Below the pieces are notes generated by a model. It saw only the letters and a list, made by a program, of their open reading frames with translations. It was not told the origin of the DNA and did not search any database. 64,000 bases of DNA from positions 124,001-188,000 of the forward strand of contig NZ_JADEVO010000004.1 in NCBI RefSeq assembly GCF_017114825.1. The letters are read 5' to 3'. The stretch's first letter is position 1, and every line of letters begins with the position of its first letter. The DNA is from Pseudomonas gregormendelii. GTDB lineage: Bacteria; Pseudomonadota; Gammaproteobacteria; Pseudomonadales; Pseudomonadaceae. Position numbers and translations under genes: made by a program. Positions 18,256 to 28,615 of this stretch are shown piece after piece.

Positions 18256-18342
18256 GCCCAGATGGTGAAATTGGTAGACACGCCAGCTTCAGGTGCTGGT
18301 GACCGCAAGGTCGTGGAAGTTCGAGTCTTCTTCTGGGCACCA
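18256..18342 (+). tRNA. tRNA-Leu (anticodon CAG), copy 1
   Basis: 87 bases with encoded CCA. The acceptor stem GCCCAGA pairs with TCTGGGC. The anticodon arm CCAGC-TTCAGGT-GCTGG gives anticodon CAG, reading CUG. The long variable arm and GTTCGAGTC T-arm are those of a class II leucine tRNA. Own promoter upstream and terminator downstream. Confidence 0.97.
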
Positions 18343-18382
18343 ATTTCGAGCTTGAGATTAGATCAATTTCAAGACTCGCACA

Positions 18383-18406
18383 AAAACCCGCGAAAGCGGG
18401 TTTTTT
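18383..18406 (+). terminator. Terminator of tRNA-Leu copy 1
   Basis: AAACCCGC-GAAA-GCGGG stem-loop followed by TTTTTT, 41 bases beyond the CCA end. Confidence 0.9.
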
Positions 18407-18445
18407 GCATTATAAGCTTTTGATTTATTAAAATTAAATCAGGGG

Positions 18446-18474
18446 TTTACAGATCAAAAAGCTCTCCGTATAGT
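18446..18474 (+). promoter_or_regulatory. Sigma-70 promoter of tRNA-Leu copy 2
   Basis: TTTACA at 18446-18451 and TATAGT at 18469-18474 with a 17-base spacer. The core (GGGGTTTACAG, then CTCCGTATAGTGCGC) is nearly identical to the copy 1 promoter, showing that the promoter was duplicated with the gene. Confidence 0.85.
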
Positions 18475-18508
18475 GCGCCACATCAACAGCGGCAACGCTG
18501 AAGATTAT

Positions 18509-18595
18509 GCCCAGATGGTGAAATTGGTAGACACGCCAGCTTCAGGTGCTGGTGACCGCAAGGTCGTGGAAGTTCGAGTCTTCTTCTGGGCACCA
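18509..18595 (+). tRNA. tRNA-Leu (anticodon CAG), copy 2
   Basis: Identical over 87 bases to the copy at 18256-18342, including encoded CCA, 253 bases downstream. Leucine codon CUG is heavily used in this GC-rich genome, which fits two gene copies. Confidence 0.97.
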
Positions 18596-18630
18596 ATTCA
18601 AATTCAAGGTTTCGGCCTTGGATTTCACAG

Positions 18631-18652
18631 AAACCCGCGAAAGCGGGTTTTT
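18631..18652 (+). terminator. Terminator of tRNA-Leu copy 2
   Basis: AAACCCGC-GAAA-GCGGGTTT followed by TT, the same hairpin as after copy 1. A second small stem (CAAGG TTTCGG CCTTG) precedes it. Confidence 0.85.
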
Positions 18653-18695
18653 GCGTTTCTGGCTTCCAGAAATCTGTATTTGGCATAAATTCCCC

Positions 18696-18792
18696 TGTAG
18701 GAGCTGCCGAAGGCTGCGATCTTTTGATCTTGATTGTTGACTGATCTGAAGTCGCTGAAGATCAAAAGATCGCAGCCTTCGGCAGCTCCTAC
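18696..18792. repeat. REP pair (GTAGGAGCTGCCGAAGG class)
   Basis: Direct copy from 18696 and inverted copy to 18792 with near-perfect arms of about 35 bases. It separates the tRNA genes from the iron transporter operon. Confidence 0.9.
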
Positions 18793-18856
18793 GGTGGGTT
18801 GGCGTGCATTCGCCCTTTTCCATCACAGGCATTCCCACCCCGCAAAGCGCACTTGA

Positions 18857-18882
18857 GAAACAATATCGTTTATCATTGTTTC
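18857..18882 (+). promoter_or_regulatory. Candidate Fur box upstream of hitA
   Basis: Perfect inverted arms GAAACAAT and ATTGTTTC flank a 10-base centre. The 19-mer at 18862-18880 matches 12 of 19 positions of the classic Fur consensus by my count, and includes an intact TATCATT. It ends 35 bases before the hitA start, an expected operator position. Implies repression by iron-loaded Fur. Confidence 0.7.
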
Positions 18883-18917
18883 AAGTTTTTGCAATGCGAC
18901 AGTGAGGAACCCTGCGA

Positions 18918-19928
18918 ATGATGCTTCGAAATACCCTGCGCCGCGGCCTGACCATCACCCTGCTCGGCCTGGCAATCGCCACTCCCCTCACCCAGGCTGC
19001 TGATCCAGTTTCCCTGACACTCTATAACGGTCAACACAAGGAAGTGGGCGACGCCGTCGCCAAGGCCTTCGAAGCCAAGACCGGCATTCACGTCAATGTG
19101 CGCAAGGGCAGCAGCAACCAGCTGGCCAGCCAGGTTGTAGAAGAGGGCGAGCGCTCGCCTGCCGACGTGATCTATACCGAAGAATCGCCCCCGCTGAACA
19201 AACTCGGGCAACAGGGCGTGCTCGCGCCTACCGATGCGGCCACCCTCGCCGTGCTGCCCAAGGACTATGTTGCCGCAGACGGCACCTGGATCGGCATCAC
19301 CGCCCGGGTTCGCGTCGTCGCCTACAACCCCAAGCTGATCGACGAAAAAGACCTGCCGAAATCGGTGATGGAGTTCTCCGACCCGAAATGGCAAGGCAAA
19401 GTCGGCTTCGTGCCCACCAGCGGCGCATTCCAGGAACAGGCAGTCGCCATCATCAAGGTGCACGGTATGGACGCCGCCGAAGAATGGCTGACCGGCCTGC
19501 GCGCATTCGGCAAGACTTACAGCAACAACATGGTCGCCCTCAAGGCTGTTGAAAACGGCGAAGTCGCTACCGTGCTGGTGAACAACTACTACTGGTTTGC
19601 CCTGCAGCGGGAAAAAGGCCAGCTGGACTCCAAACTGCATTACTTCACCGGCGGTGACGTCGGCGGGCTGATCACCGTTTCCAGCGCAGCCGTGCTCAAG
19701 TCCAGCAAGCATCCCAAGGAAGCCCAGCAGTTGCTGGCCTACATGGCGAGCGAGGAAGGCCAGCGCGTGATCACCCAAACCACCGCCGAGTACCCGCTGC
19801 ACAAAGGCATGCAATCGGACCGCGGCCTCAAGCCGTTCAGCGAGCTCGAAGCACCGAAAGTCACCCCCGCCGACCTCGGCAATGCCGATGAAGCACTGGA
19901 CCTGGAACGTGACGTTGGCTTGAACTGA
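18918..19928 (+). CDS. hitA: Iron(III) ABC transporter, periplasmic binding protein (HitA/FbpA-like)
   Basis: Protein of 336 residues with a Sec signal peptide (about 1-27, LTITLLGLAIATPLTQA, cut before ADPVS). The mature part is a type II periplasmic binding protein. NNYYWFALQ near residues 220-228 carries the Tyr-Tyr pair that coordinates ferric iron in FbpA-type proteins. Start ATG 18918 with GAGGA nine bases upstream; the adjacent ATG 18921 is an alternative. Its TGA overlaps the permease ATG (TGATG). A candidate Fur box lies just upstream. Closest remembered relatives are HitA (PA4687) and FbpA/SfuA. Confidence 0.92.
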   Translation: MMLRNTLRRGLTITLLGLAIATPLTQAADPVSLTLYNGQHKEVGDAVAKAFEAKTGIHVNVRKGSSNQLASQVVEEGERSPADVIYTEESPPLNKLGQQGVLAPTDAATLAVLPKDYVAADGTWIGITARVRVVAYNPKLIDEKDLPKSVMEFSDPKWQGKVGFVPTSGAFQEQAVAIIKVHGMDAAEEWLTGLRAFGKTYSNNMVALKAVENGEVATVLVNNYYWFALQREKGQLDSKLHYFTGGDVGGLITVSSAAVLKSSKHPKEAQQLLAYMASEEGQRVITQTTAEYPLHKGMQSDRGLKPFSELEAPKVTPADLGNADEALDLERDVGLN

Positions 19929-21493
19929 TGAGCGCATCGTTATCCGCCCCCGCCTCGCGCGGGGGTTATGTGCCAAGGCGCAAGGGGCCTTCTATCTGGC
20001 TGTTACTGCCGGTTTTGCTGTTGGTTGTGCTCAGCCTTCTACCGCTGGTGTATGTCGGCCTCAAAACCTGGCAGGCCGGCTGGGCCGAGGCGCTGCATTT
20101 GCTCTGGCGGCCGTATGTGTTCGGCCTGCTGCGCAATACCCTGGCACTGATGATCGGCGTGACGGTCGCCTGTGGGGTGATCGGGCTGTCGCTGGCTTGG
20201 CTGCTGGAACGCAGCAACCTGCCAGGGCGGCGACTATGGGGGGTGATTCTATGCCTGCCATTCGCGGTACCCGCGTTTGTCAGCAGCTTCACCTGGGTGT
20301 CTCTGAGCGCAAGCTTTGAAGGCCTGGGCGGGGCGATTCTGGTGATGACCCTGTCCAAGTACCCGCTGATCTTCCTGCCCGTCGCTGCCACCTTGCGCAA
20401 TCTGGACCCGTCACTGGAAGAGTCCGCCCGCACCCTCGGGCAGAATCGCTGGGGCGTGTTTTTCCGGGTCACGCTGCCGCTGCTATGGCCGTCCTTGCTC
20501 GCAGGTTCCCTGCTGATTGCCCTGCACATGCTGGTGGAATTCGGCGCCCTGTCGATCATTGGCCTGCAGACTTTCACTACAGCGATCTACCAGCAGTTCG
20601 AGCTGGAATTCAGCAACGCCAACGCGGCAATGCTTTCGGCGGTACTGTTGGCGCTGTGCCTGATACTGCTCTGGCTCGAGCTTAAAGTGCGCGGCAAGGG
20701 TCGACACGTGCGCACCGGCCAGGGCGCGGCGCGACAGGCTGCACAGGTTCGCCTGGGGCCGTGGGCTGTCGCGGGACAGGCGTACTGCCTGATGCTGGCA
20801 ATCATCGGCAGCGGCATTCCTTTGGGGATGCTGGCGTACTGGCTGGCGGTGGGTTCGTCGGCGGCCTTTCCCGTAGCAGCGATCAGCGAGGCGCTGCTGT
20901 CGTCGCTTGCTCTTTCGCTGGGCGGCGCGGCGCTGTGTCTGGTGCTGGCAGTGCCGGTGGGCTTGCTGGTGGTGCGCTACAAGGGCCGGCTGGCGATCTG
21001 GGCCGAGCGCCTGCCCTACCTGCTGCATGCGTTGCCAGGCCTGGTGATCGCACTGACGCTGGTGTATTTCGCCCTGCACTACGTACCGGTGCTATACCAG
21101 ACTTCGGCATTGCTGCTGATCGCTTATGCGCTGCTGTTTCTACCGCTGGCCCAGGCACCGATCCGCACGGCATTGAACAAGGCTGCGCCGCAGCTGGAAG
21201 AGGCGGCTCGCACGCTGGGAGCGTCGTCCTTCAGCGCGTTTTGCCGGGTGACGCTGCCGATCATTTTCCCGGCGCTGGGGGCGGCGTTCGCCCTGGTGTT
21301 CCTTGACGCGATGAAGGAGCTGACGGCCACGCTGCTGCTGAGCCCGACCGGGCTCAATACGCTGGCGACTGAGGTGTGGGCGCATACCGCGAATGTGGAA
21401 TTCGCGGCGGCAGCGCCTTATGCGGCGCTGTTGATTCTGGTGTCGGGGTTGCCGGTGTATTTGTTAACTACCCGGATGTATCTCAGCCGCTGA
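19928..21493 (+). CDS. hitB: Iron(III) ABC transporter permease (HitB/FbpB-like)
   Basis: Inner-membrane permease of 521 residues with about twelve hydrophobic segments in two homologous halves. Each half contains the cytoplasmic coupling loop that meets the ATPase: EESARTLGQNRWGVFFRVTLP in the first and EEAARTLGASSFSAFCRVTLP in the second, so both halves sit in one chain as in FbpB/SfuB. Start ATG 19928 overlaps the hitA stop by one base. No ATPase gene follows; the next gene converges on it from the other strand. As in the P. aeruginosa hitAB pair, the ATPase must come from elsewhere. Confidence 0.92.
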   Translation: MSASLSAPASRGGYVPRRKGPSIWLLLPVLLLVVLSLLPLVYVGLKTWQAGWAEALHLLWRPYVFGLLRNTLALMIGVTVACGVIGLSLAWLLERSNLPGRRLWGVILCLPFAVPAFVSSFTWVSLSASFEGLGGAILVMTLSKYPLIFLPVAATLRNLDPSLEESARTLGQNRWGVFFRVTLPLLWPSLLAGSLLIALHMLVEFGALSIIGLQTFTTAIYQQFELEFSNANAAMLSAVLLALCLILLWLELKVRGKGRHVRTGQGAARQAAQVRLGPWAVAGQAYCLMLAIIGSGIPLGMLAYWLAVGSSAAFPVAAISEALLSSLALSLGGAALCLVLAVPVGLLVVRYKGRLAIWAERLPYLLHALPGLVIALTLVYFALHYVPVLYQTSALLLIAYALLFLPLAQAPIRTALNKAAPQLEEAARTLGASSFSAFCRVTLPIIFPALGAAFALVFLDAMKELTATLLLSPTGLNTLATEVWAHTANVEFAAAAPYAALLILVSGLPVYLLTTRMYLSR

Positions 21494-21545
21494 GACCGCT
21501 ATCGCGGGCATGGCCGCGATAGCGTCAGACCTGCCAATACAAAAC

Positions 21546-23480
21546 CTAAGCCCTGAACTGCCCCAGGCTCGCCTTCAGCTGTGCCGCCAACCCATCCAGC
21601 ACCTTGCCGCTGGCAGTGGTTTCGACAACCGCCTGAGCGGCCTTCTCCGCTTGGGCATGAATGGTTTCAACCCGTCCCCGCACCGCCTGCGCGCCTTGCG
21701 CCTGGTGCGCCGCCGCCTGCGTTGCCAGGCCGATGGCCGCATGCACCTGTTCGACCGAGGCCTGCACCGACTGCTGCAAACGCGCACTGTCACGCAATAC
21801 CAGCAAGCCTTCATTGGCCTGGCGCCCAGCCTGGCCAATCGCGGCCACAGCCTCGCGTGCGCCTTGCTGCAAGGCGACGATATGCGCCTGAATGTCACCG
21901 GTTGAGCTCTGGGTCTTGCTGGCCAACGCCCGCACCTCATCTGCCACCACCGCAAACCCGCGACCGGTTTCCCCGGCACGGGCCGCCTCGATGGCCGCAT
22001 TGAGCGCCAACAGGTTGGTTTGCTCGGCGATCCCGTGGATCACCGTCAAAACCACTTCAATCTGCTCGCTCTGCAGCGCCAGGCGCTCGATAACCTTGGC
22101 CCCGGTATCGACCTGCCCGGCCAGCGCCTCGATCAGGCTGCCCACTTTTGCCGAGGTCCGGGTGTTCTCATCGGTCGCCGAACGAATGTCCACCACCTGC
22201 TGCAAGGCGGCCTGCATCGCATGACTTTCCGACTGCGCCTCATCGGCCATTTGCGAGAGCGCCCGCAGGCTCTCGGCCACTTCATCGCGCTGCATCCCCG
22301 CCGCCGCATCAGCCCCGGCATTGCGCAGGGTCATCGCGCCGATTTCCACGCCAGTGCGCTGAGCCACATCCCCGGCTTCGCGCACGATGGGTTGCAACTT
22401 GTCGACGAAGCGGTTGACCGCCGAGGCCATGTCGCCGATTTCATCCTTGCTGCTGATCTGCACGCGCTTGGTCAGGTCGCCCTCACCCGCCGCAAGGTCG
22501 TCCATGGCGGCAATCAGCAGCTTCAGACGGTTGACCACACGCCGGCCGAGCACTACCGCCAATAACAGCAGCACACCAAAGCCAACCACGGCCAGGCTCA
22601 TGCCTATGCGCCAGCGCAATGTACCCGCGGCCTCCTGCACAGTGGCGGCGGTGTTGGCTTTCATGTCCGAGGCGGTCGATTGCGCCGACTGCAGGCGCGC
22701 ACGCATGGCCGTGGCGCTGTCGGCAGCGGCGCCCTTGAGGCTGTCGGCGACCAGTTGGTCGCTGCTGCCAATCAACCCCGAGAAGCGCTTGTCGAGGGCC
22801 GCCAGGTCGGCTTCAACCGAGGCAGTCGAGACGCCCATCAGGACCTTGCCGATTTCCACCCCATTGGGGTTGATCGAGGCTTCGAGGTAGTAAACCGACG
22901 GATCGTTCTTTGCCGCATCCAGCACCTTGTCCAGCGCGCGCTCGCCCTGGCCTTTTTCCAGCAGGGCCTTGTTGATCGGGTTCTCACGGTTCAGATAACG
23001 CGTGAGGTGCTGCCCGGTGGCGTCGTCATACACCACAAACAGCACGTTGGGATTGCGCTGCGCCCGGCGGGCGAACTCCGAGAGTGTCGGGACGTCGCTG
23101 TCCCACATGGCACGGGGTGCGACCGAGGCCAGCAGCTGAGCCATGTCGTTGGCGGAATCCTTGAGATCCTTTTCCAGGGTCGCACGCAGTTGCGCCTGCT
23201 CCTCTTCCAGTTTCGAGGACAAACCCGCCGTGAGGCGCTGACGCGTGCTGGTGGAAAGGTTGTCGAGACTCGACGTGACCTCACGCCCGGCCTGCTCGAG
23301 CTCGCCGGACAGCTTTTGACTGTCGGCGCCCAGGCGCACAGCCAAATCAGCTTCCAGCGCAGTCACCGTGCTCCGTGTCAGGGCTACGGCTACCAGTACT
23401 TGCACCAAAAGAGCGATACCGAGGGTAACGAACACGGGCCGCAACAAACGGCTTTGTAACAATGAGAGAACGGCTGACAC
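21546..23480 (-). CDS. Methyl-accepting chemotaxis protein
   Basis: Receptor of 644 residues. Transmembrane segment 1 at about 13-33 ([22 protein letters not shown]), a periplasmic sensor region to about 290 with long helices flanking a small globular part ([22 protein letters not shown]), transmembrane segment 2 at about 292-312, a HAMP domain, and a cytoplasmic signalling coiled coil whose hairpin tip [20 protein letters not shown] lies near 485-504. There is no C-terminal methyltransferase-binding pentapeptide. Start GTG 23480 with AGAGGG eight bases upstream. Ligand unknown. It converges on hitB and stands alone, so a link to iron sensing is only positional. Confidence 0.93.
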   Translation of the reverse strand: MSAVLSLLQSRLLRPVFVTLGIALLVQVLVAVALTRSTVTALEADLAVRLGADSQKLSGELEQAGREVTSSLDNLSTSTRQRLTAGLSSKLEEEQAQLRATLEKDLKDSANDMAQLLASVAPRAMWDSDVPTLSEFARRAQRNPNVLFVVYDDATGQHLTRYLNRENPINKALLEKGQGERALDKVLDAAKNDPSVYYLEASINPNGVEIGKVLMGVSTASVEADLAALDKRFSGLIGSSDQLVADSLKGAAADSATAMRARLQSAQSTASDMKANTAATVQEAAGTLRWRIGMSLAVVGFGVLLLLAVVLGRRVVNRLKLLIAAMDDLAAGEGDLTKRVQISSKDEIGDMASAVNRFVDKLQPIVREAGDVAQRTGVEIGAMTLRNAGADAAAGMQRDEVAESLRALSQMADEAQSESHAMQAALQQVVDIRSATDENTRTSAKVGSLIEALAGQVDTGAKVIERLALQSEQIEVVLTVIHGIAEQTNLLALNAAIEAARAGETGRGFAVVADEVRALASKTQSSTGDIQAHIVALQQGAREAVAAIGQAGRQANEGLLVLRDSARLQQSVQASVEQVHAAIGLATQAAAHQAQGAQAVRGRVETIHAQAEKAAQAVVETTASGKVLDGLAAQLKASLGQFRA

Positions 23481-23582
23481 TAGGAATCCCTCTGCTTGAC
23501 GCCATTAAATTGATGGCATCCCACAAAAGATGCACTTAATGAAGATCACAGCAAAGGTCATGCCGCCGGCTGAGCAGAAACG

Positions 23583-23610
23583 ACAAAGGCCCCAATTAAG
23601 GGGCCTTTGT
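23583..23610 (-). terminator. Terminator after purA
   Basis: Perfect 11-bp stem ACAAAGGCCCC / GGGGCCTTTGT with a 6-base loop, 19 bases beyond the purA stop. Minus-strand readout continues CGTTTCTG. The symmetric stem might also block plus-strand transcription. Confidence 0.8.
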
Positions 23611-23629
23611 GTTTTACATCAACAGCTTA

Positions 23630-24973
<1,344 letters not shown>

Positions 24974-26161
24974 TCAAGAAGCCAGTGGCGATACTTGCCA
25001 CAGCCCGTTCTGCTGAATCAATTGCCGGTCGCAGTCCGCTTCACGGGCGGCGGCCAAAGGTTGCCCAGGCAACGCCTGAACGACACGCTGACCCTCACTG
25101 CGCAACTGGCAAACCTGCTGCCAGAGTGCCGCATCCGTACTGTCAGGCATCCAGATACCGCCAGACGGTAGCTGGATTTCAGCACGCCCCAGGGTCACCA
25201 GGGTTTTCAAATCGGTGGAGAAGCCGGTGGCCGGGCGGGCACGACCGAAGTCGGCGCCGATGTCGTCGTAACGACCACCCTGGGCGATGGACTGGCCAAC
25301 ACCCGGCACGAACACGGCAAACACCACACCGGTGTGGTAGTGGTAACCACGCAATTCGCCCAGGTCGAAGTACAGCGGTAATTCCGGGAAGCGTACGGAC
25401 AGCCGTTCGGCGATTGCCAGCAGGTCGTCCAGCGCAGCCAGTACCGGCGCCGGCGCATGAGCCAGGCGCTCACGGGCCGCTTCCAGCACTTCACGCCCGC
25501 CGCACAGGTCGACCAATGCCCGCAGCATGCCCGACAAATCGGCAGGCAAGCCCTCGGTCAAGGTAATGACCTCGTCGATGGCCTTGCGTTGCAGCGCGTC
25601 GAACAACTGCTGCTCGACTTCACCGGACAAACCGGCGGCGCGCGCCAGGCCACGGTAAATGCCTACATGCCCCAGGTCCATGTGCACGTCCGGCACATCG
25701 GCCAGCTGCAGCATGGCCAGCATCAGGCTGATGACTTCCACGTCACTGCTCGGGCTACCGTCGCCGTACAGCTCGGCGCCCAGCTGAATCGGGCTGCGCG
25801 AGGACGACAAGGCGCGCGGCTGCGCGTGCAGGACGCTGCCGGCATAGCACAGGCGGCTCGGGCCTTCGCGACGCAGGGTGTGCGCGTCGATGCGCGCCAC
25901 CTGCGGCGTGATGTCGGCACGAAAGCCCATCTGCCGGCCCGACTGTGGGTCGATGACCTTGAAGGTACGCAGATCGAGGTCCTGGCCCGCGCCGGTCAGC
26001 AGGGATTCCAGGTACTCGATATGGGGAGTCACGACAAACTCGTAACCCCAGCTCTGGAACAGATCCAACACCTGGCGGCGCGCTACTTCAATGCGCGCTG
26101 CCTCCGGTGGCAGTACTTCTTCGATGCCATCTGGCAGCAGCCAGCGGTCTACCGTTGCCAT
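24974..26161 (-). CDS. hisZ: ATP phosphoribosyltransferase regulatory subunit
   Basis: HisZ of 395 residues, a catalytically inactive histidyl-tRNA synthetase-like protein that pairs with short-form HisG for the first step of histidine synthesis. Synthetase-like motifs remain ([48 protein letters not shown]-type [14 protein letters not shown]), but the C-terminal anticodon-binding domain is short. Start ATG 26161. Position upstream of purA matches PA4939-PA4938. Confidence 0.93.
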   Translation of the reverse strand: MATVDRWLLPDGIEEVLPPEAARIEVARRQVLDLFQSWGYEFVVTPHIEYLESLLTGAGQDLDLRTFKVIDPQSGRQMGFRADITPQVARIDAHTLRREGPSRLCYAGSVLHAQPRALSSSRSPIQLGAELYGDGSPSSDVEVISLMLAMLQLADVPDVHMDLGHVGIYRGLARAAGLSGEVEQQLFDALQRKAIDEVITLTEGLPADLSGMLRALVDLCGGREVLEAARERLAHAPAPVLAALDDLLAIAERLSVRFPELPLYFDLGELRGYHYHTGVVFAVFVPGVGQSIAQGGRYDDIGADFGRARPATGFSTDLKTLVTLGRAEIQLPSGGIWMPDSTDAALWQQVCQLRSEGQRVVQALPGQPLAAAREADCDRQLIQQNGLWQVSPLAS

Positions 26162-26477
26162 TACGCCATTCCCCTATGATCCGGGCGGCCAGCCGTTGGG
26201 CGAGCCTTGAGTGAAGCAGAAAATGGCCGGCTCATGCGCAAATCAGCGCGCATGAACAACAGGGCGAAAAGCCTGCAATCGGCTTCGCCTGCCATTTCCC
26301 TCGAAAAACCTGTCGAGTCGTTCAACTCGGGTGCCTGCATAAAAACAGCAATCAAACGTGCAGACGCAAAAAAGCCGGGAATTTCCCGGCTGCCGCATCA
26401 TACACACGTTTTCCCAAAGGATCACCCCGCCCGAGGCTTTAGCCGCCAGGCGGGGGATGATTCAGGTCAACGCCGTA
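26162..26477. other. Gap between hflC and hisZ
   Basis: This 316-base gap holds the hflC terminator (26368-26391), a second hairpin with arms CCCCGCC/GGCGGGG at about 26426-26456 close to the hflC stop, and the presumed hisZ promoter region. I see no convincing gene and could not pick promoter boxes with confidence. Confidence 0.6.
26368..26391 (-). terminator. Terminator of the hfq-hflXKC operon
   Basis: Perfect stem AGCCGGGAA/TTCCCGGCT followed, on the minus strand, by a run of six T then GCGTC. It lies 87 bases beyond the hflC stop. Confidence 0.88.
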
Positions 26478-27347
26478 TCAAGGCTTGGCTTTTTCCAGGT
26501 AACGGAAGAAGTCGCTGCTTGGGTCGAGGACCATGACGTCGGATTTGTTCGCGAAGCTTTCACGGTAGGCTCGCAGGCTACGATAGAAACCGTAGAACTC
26601 CTGGTCCTGGCCGTAGGCCTTGGAGTAGATCGCCGCTGCCTGGGCGTCGCCGTCACCGCGAACCTCTTCAGATTCACGATAGGCCTCAGCCAGCAGCACT
26701 CGACGCTGACGATCGGCGTCGGCACGGATGCCTTCAGCCAGTTCGTTACCTTTGGCGCGGTGCTCGCGAGCTTCACGCTCACGCTCCGAACTCATGCGTT
26801 CGAATACGCTGCGGTTCACTTCCTTCGGCAGGTCGATGGCCTTGACCCGAACATCGACAACTTCGATGCCCAGCTCTTTTTCGGCCATCTTGTTCAGCGA
26901 AGCGGTGATGTCAGACATCAACGCATCACGCTCGCCCGAGACAACCTCGTGCAACGTGCGCTTACCGAACTGGTCACGCAGGCCCGATTCCAGACGACGG
27001 GACAGACGTTCGTCAGCGATCTGCTTGAGGCCGGATGTAGCGGTGTAGAAGCGCTCGGCATCTTTCACGCGCCACTTGGCGTAGGCATCGACCATGACGG
27101 CTTTCTTTTCCAGCGTCAGGAAACGTTGTGTCGGTGCATCCAGCGTCATCAGGCGCGCGTCGAATTTGCGCACCTGGTTAACGTAAGGCACTTTCACATG
27201 CAGGCCCGGCTGAACGTCAGCCTGGACCACGCGACCGAACTGCAGCAACACCGCACGCTCGGTCTGAGCCACGATGTAGAAGCAGTTCCAGGCAGCGATC
27301 GCCACGACGACCACGACAATAAGGGCGATCAGCGATTTATTGCTCAT
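26478..27347 (-). CDS. hflC: Protease modulator HflC
   Basis: Protein of 289 residues with one N-terminal membrane anchor (LIALIVVVVVAIAAWNCFYIV) and a periplasmic SPFH/band 7 domain. It forms a large ring with HflK around FtsH and limits its proteolysis of membrane proteins. Start ATG 27347 overlaps the hflK TGA (TGATG). Last gene of the operon. Confidence 0.96.
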   Translation of the reverse strand: MSNKSLIALIVVVVVAIAAWNCFYIVAQTERAVLLQFGRVVQADVQPGLHVKVPYVNQVRKFDARLMTLDAPTQRFLTLEKKAVMVDAYAKWRVKDAERFYTATSGLKQIADERLSRRLESGLRDQFGKRTLHEVVSGERDALMSDITASLNKMAEKELGIEVVDVRVKAIDLPKEVNRSVFERMSSEREREAREHRAKGNELAEGIRADADRQRRVLLAEAYRESEEVRGDGDAQAAAIYSKAYGQDQEFYGFYRSLRAYRESFANKSDVMVLDPSSDFFRYLEKAKP

Positions 27348-28519
27348 CAGCGACTCTCCCTGGTACGTGTCTGCTGTTGCTGCAGATCAGCTGCTGCACG
27401 CGCATTCGCTTCATTGCTGGAGGCTGCTGCGCCCGTCACCGGAGCGCTGGTGCTGCGACCACTGTCAATCATCTTGTCCAGCGGCAAGTACAGCAGATTG
27501 CTCTGGCCGTTCTTGTTACCGGTCACGAGAACCTTGCTGGTATTGCTGAAGACTTCCTGCATGGTGTCCAGGTACAGACGCTCGCGGGTAACTTCAGGTG
27601 CCTTGCGATACTCGCTGACCAGTTTGGTGAAGCGATCTGCCTCACCCTTGGCGCGCGAGACGGTTTCGTCGCGGTAGCCGTTGGCATCTTCAAGGATGCG
27701 CTGGGCCTGACCACGGGCTTCCGGCACGACACCGTTGGCGTAGGTTTCAGCCTGGTTGCGCGAACGCTGCTCGTCTTCACGGGCACGGATCACATCATCG
27801 AAGGCTTCCTGTACTTCACGCGGTGCCGCTGCGCTCTGCACGTTGACCTGGGTGATGGTAATACCGGTGCGATAAGTATCCATGAAGCGTTGCAGGCGCT
27901 CCTTGATTTCGCTGGCCATCAACTCACGACCTTCGGTCAGTACCTGGTCCATGGCGGTGGAACCCACCACATGGCGCAAGGCGCTTTCAGTCGCGTGCTG
28001 CAGGCTGATTTCCGGCTGATCGACGCTCAGCACGAAGTCCTGCAGGTTGCTGATCCTGTACTGCACGGTCAGCGGCACTTCGACGATGTTCTCGTCTTCA
28101 GTCAGCATTTGACCCTGCTTGGTGTAGGCACGCTCACGCGTGACGTTTTCCAGGTACTTGCGATCGATTGGCGGGAAGTAGATGTTCAAGCCCGGGCCAA
28201 CCGTTTCGTAGTACTTGCCGAAGCGCAGCACCACGGCTTGCTCCTGCTCGTCGACGACATAGACCGCGCTGTACAGCCAGACAGCCGCCAGCACGACGAG
28301 GACGACGCCAAGAATGCCGCCGAAGCCGCCACTCTTGCCCGAACCGCCGCCGTCATCACCACGTTTCTTACCACCACCGAACAACCCGTTCAGGCTTTCC
28401 TGCAGCTTTCGGAAGGCCTCGTCGAGATCCGGTGGTCCCTTGCGGTCGCCGTTATTGCGGCGCTTGCCACCCCAAGGATCCTGATTATTCGAGTTGCCAC
28501 CCGGCTCATTCCAAGCCAT
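27347..28519 (-). CDS. hflK: FtsH protease activity modulator HflK
   Basis: Protein of 390 residues with the family start MAWNEPGGNSNNQDPWGG at ATG 28519, behind GGAGAG. The Gly-rich cytoplasmic N-terminus is followed by a single membrane segment at about 77-100 (GGILGVVLVVLAAVWLYSAVYVV) and the SPFH domain (VVLRFGKYYETVGPGLNIYFP). A Gln/Ala-rich C-terminal helix region follows. Partner of HflC in the FtsH-regulating complex. It lies 96 bases after hflX. Confidence 0.96.
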   Translation of the reverse strand: MAWNEPGGNSNNQDPWGGKRRNNGDRKGPPDLDEAFRKLQESLNGLFGGGKKRGDDGGGSGKSGGFGGILGVVLVVLAAVWLYSAVYVVDEQEQAVVLRFGKYYETVGPGLNIYFPPIDRKYLENVTRERAYTKQGQMLTEDENIVEVPLTVQYRISNLQDFVLSVDQPEISLQHATESALRHVVGSTAMDQVLTEGRELMASEIKERLQRFMDTYRTGITITQVNVQSAAAPREVQEAFDDVIRAREDEQRSRNQAETYANGVVPEARGQAQRILEDANGYRDETVSRAKGEADRFTKLVSEYRKAPEVTRERLYLDTMQEVFSNTSKVLVTGNKNGQSNLLYLPLDKMIDSGRSTSAPVTGAAASSNEANARAAADLQQQQTRTRESR

Positions 28520-28615
28520 AGCGCTCTCCATCTGATAAAGCAAAGACGCACCCACGGCGCGCCGACCAATGCTACAGAATGCCTGCGACTGCGGCACAAC
28601 CGCTTTCTCAGGCTT

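Noticed and set aside
18256..23480. Genomic island inserted at tRNA-Leu
   Set aside because: No integrase and no direct repeat of the tRNA end flanking the hitAB-chemoreceptor segment; the second tRNA copy is complete with promoter and terminator, so tandem duplication explains it.
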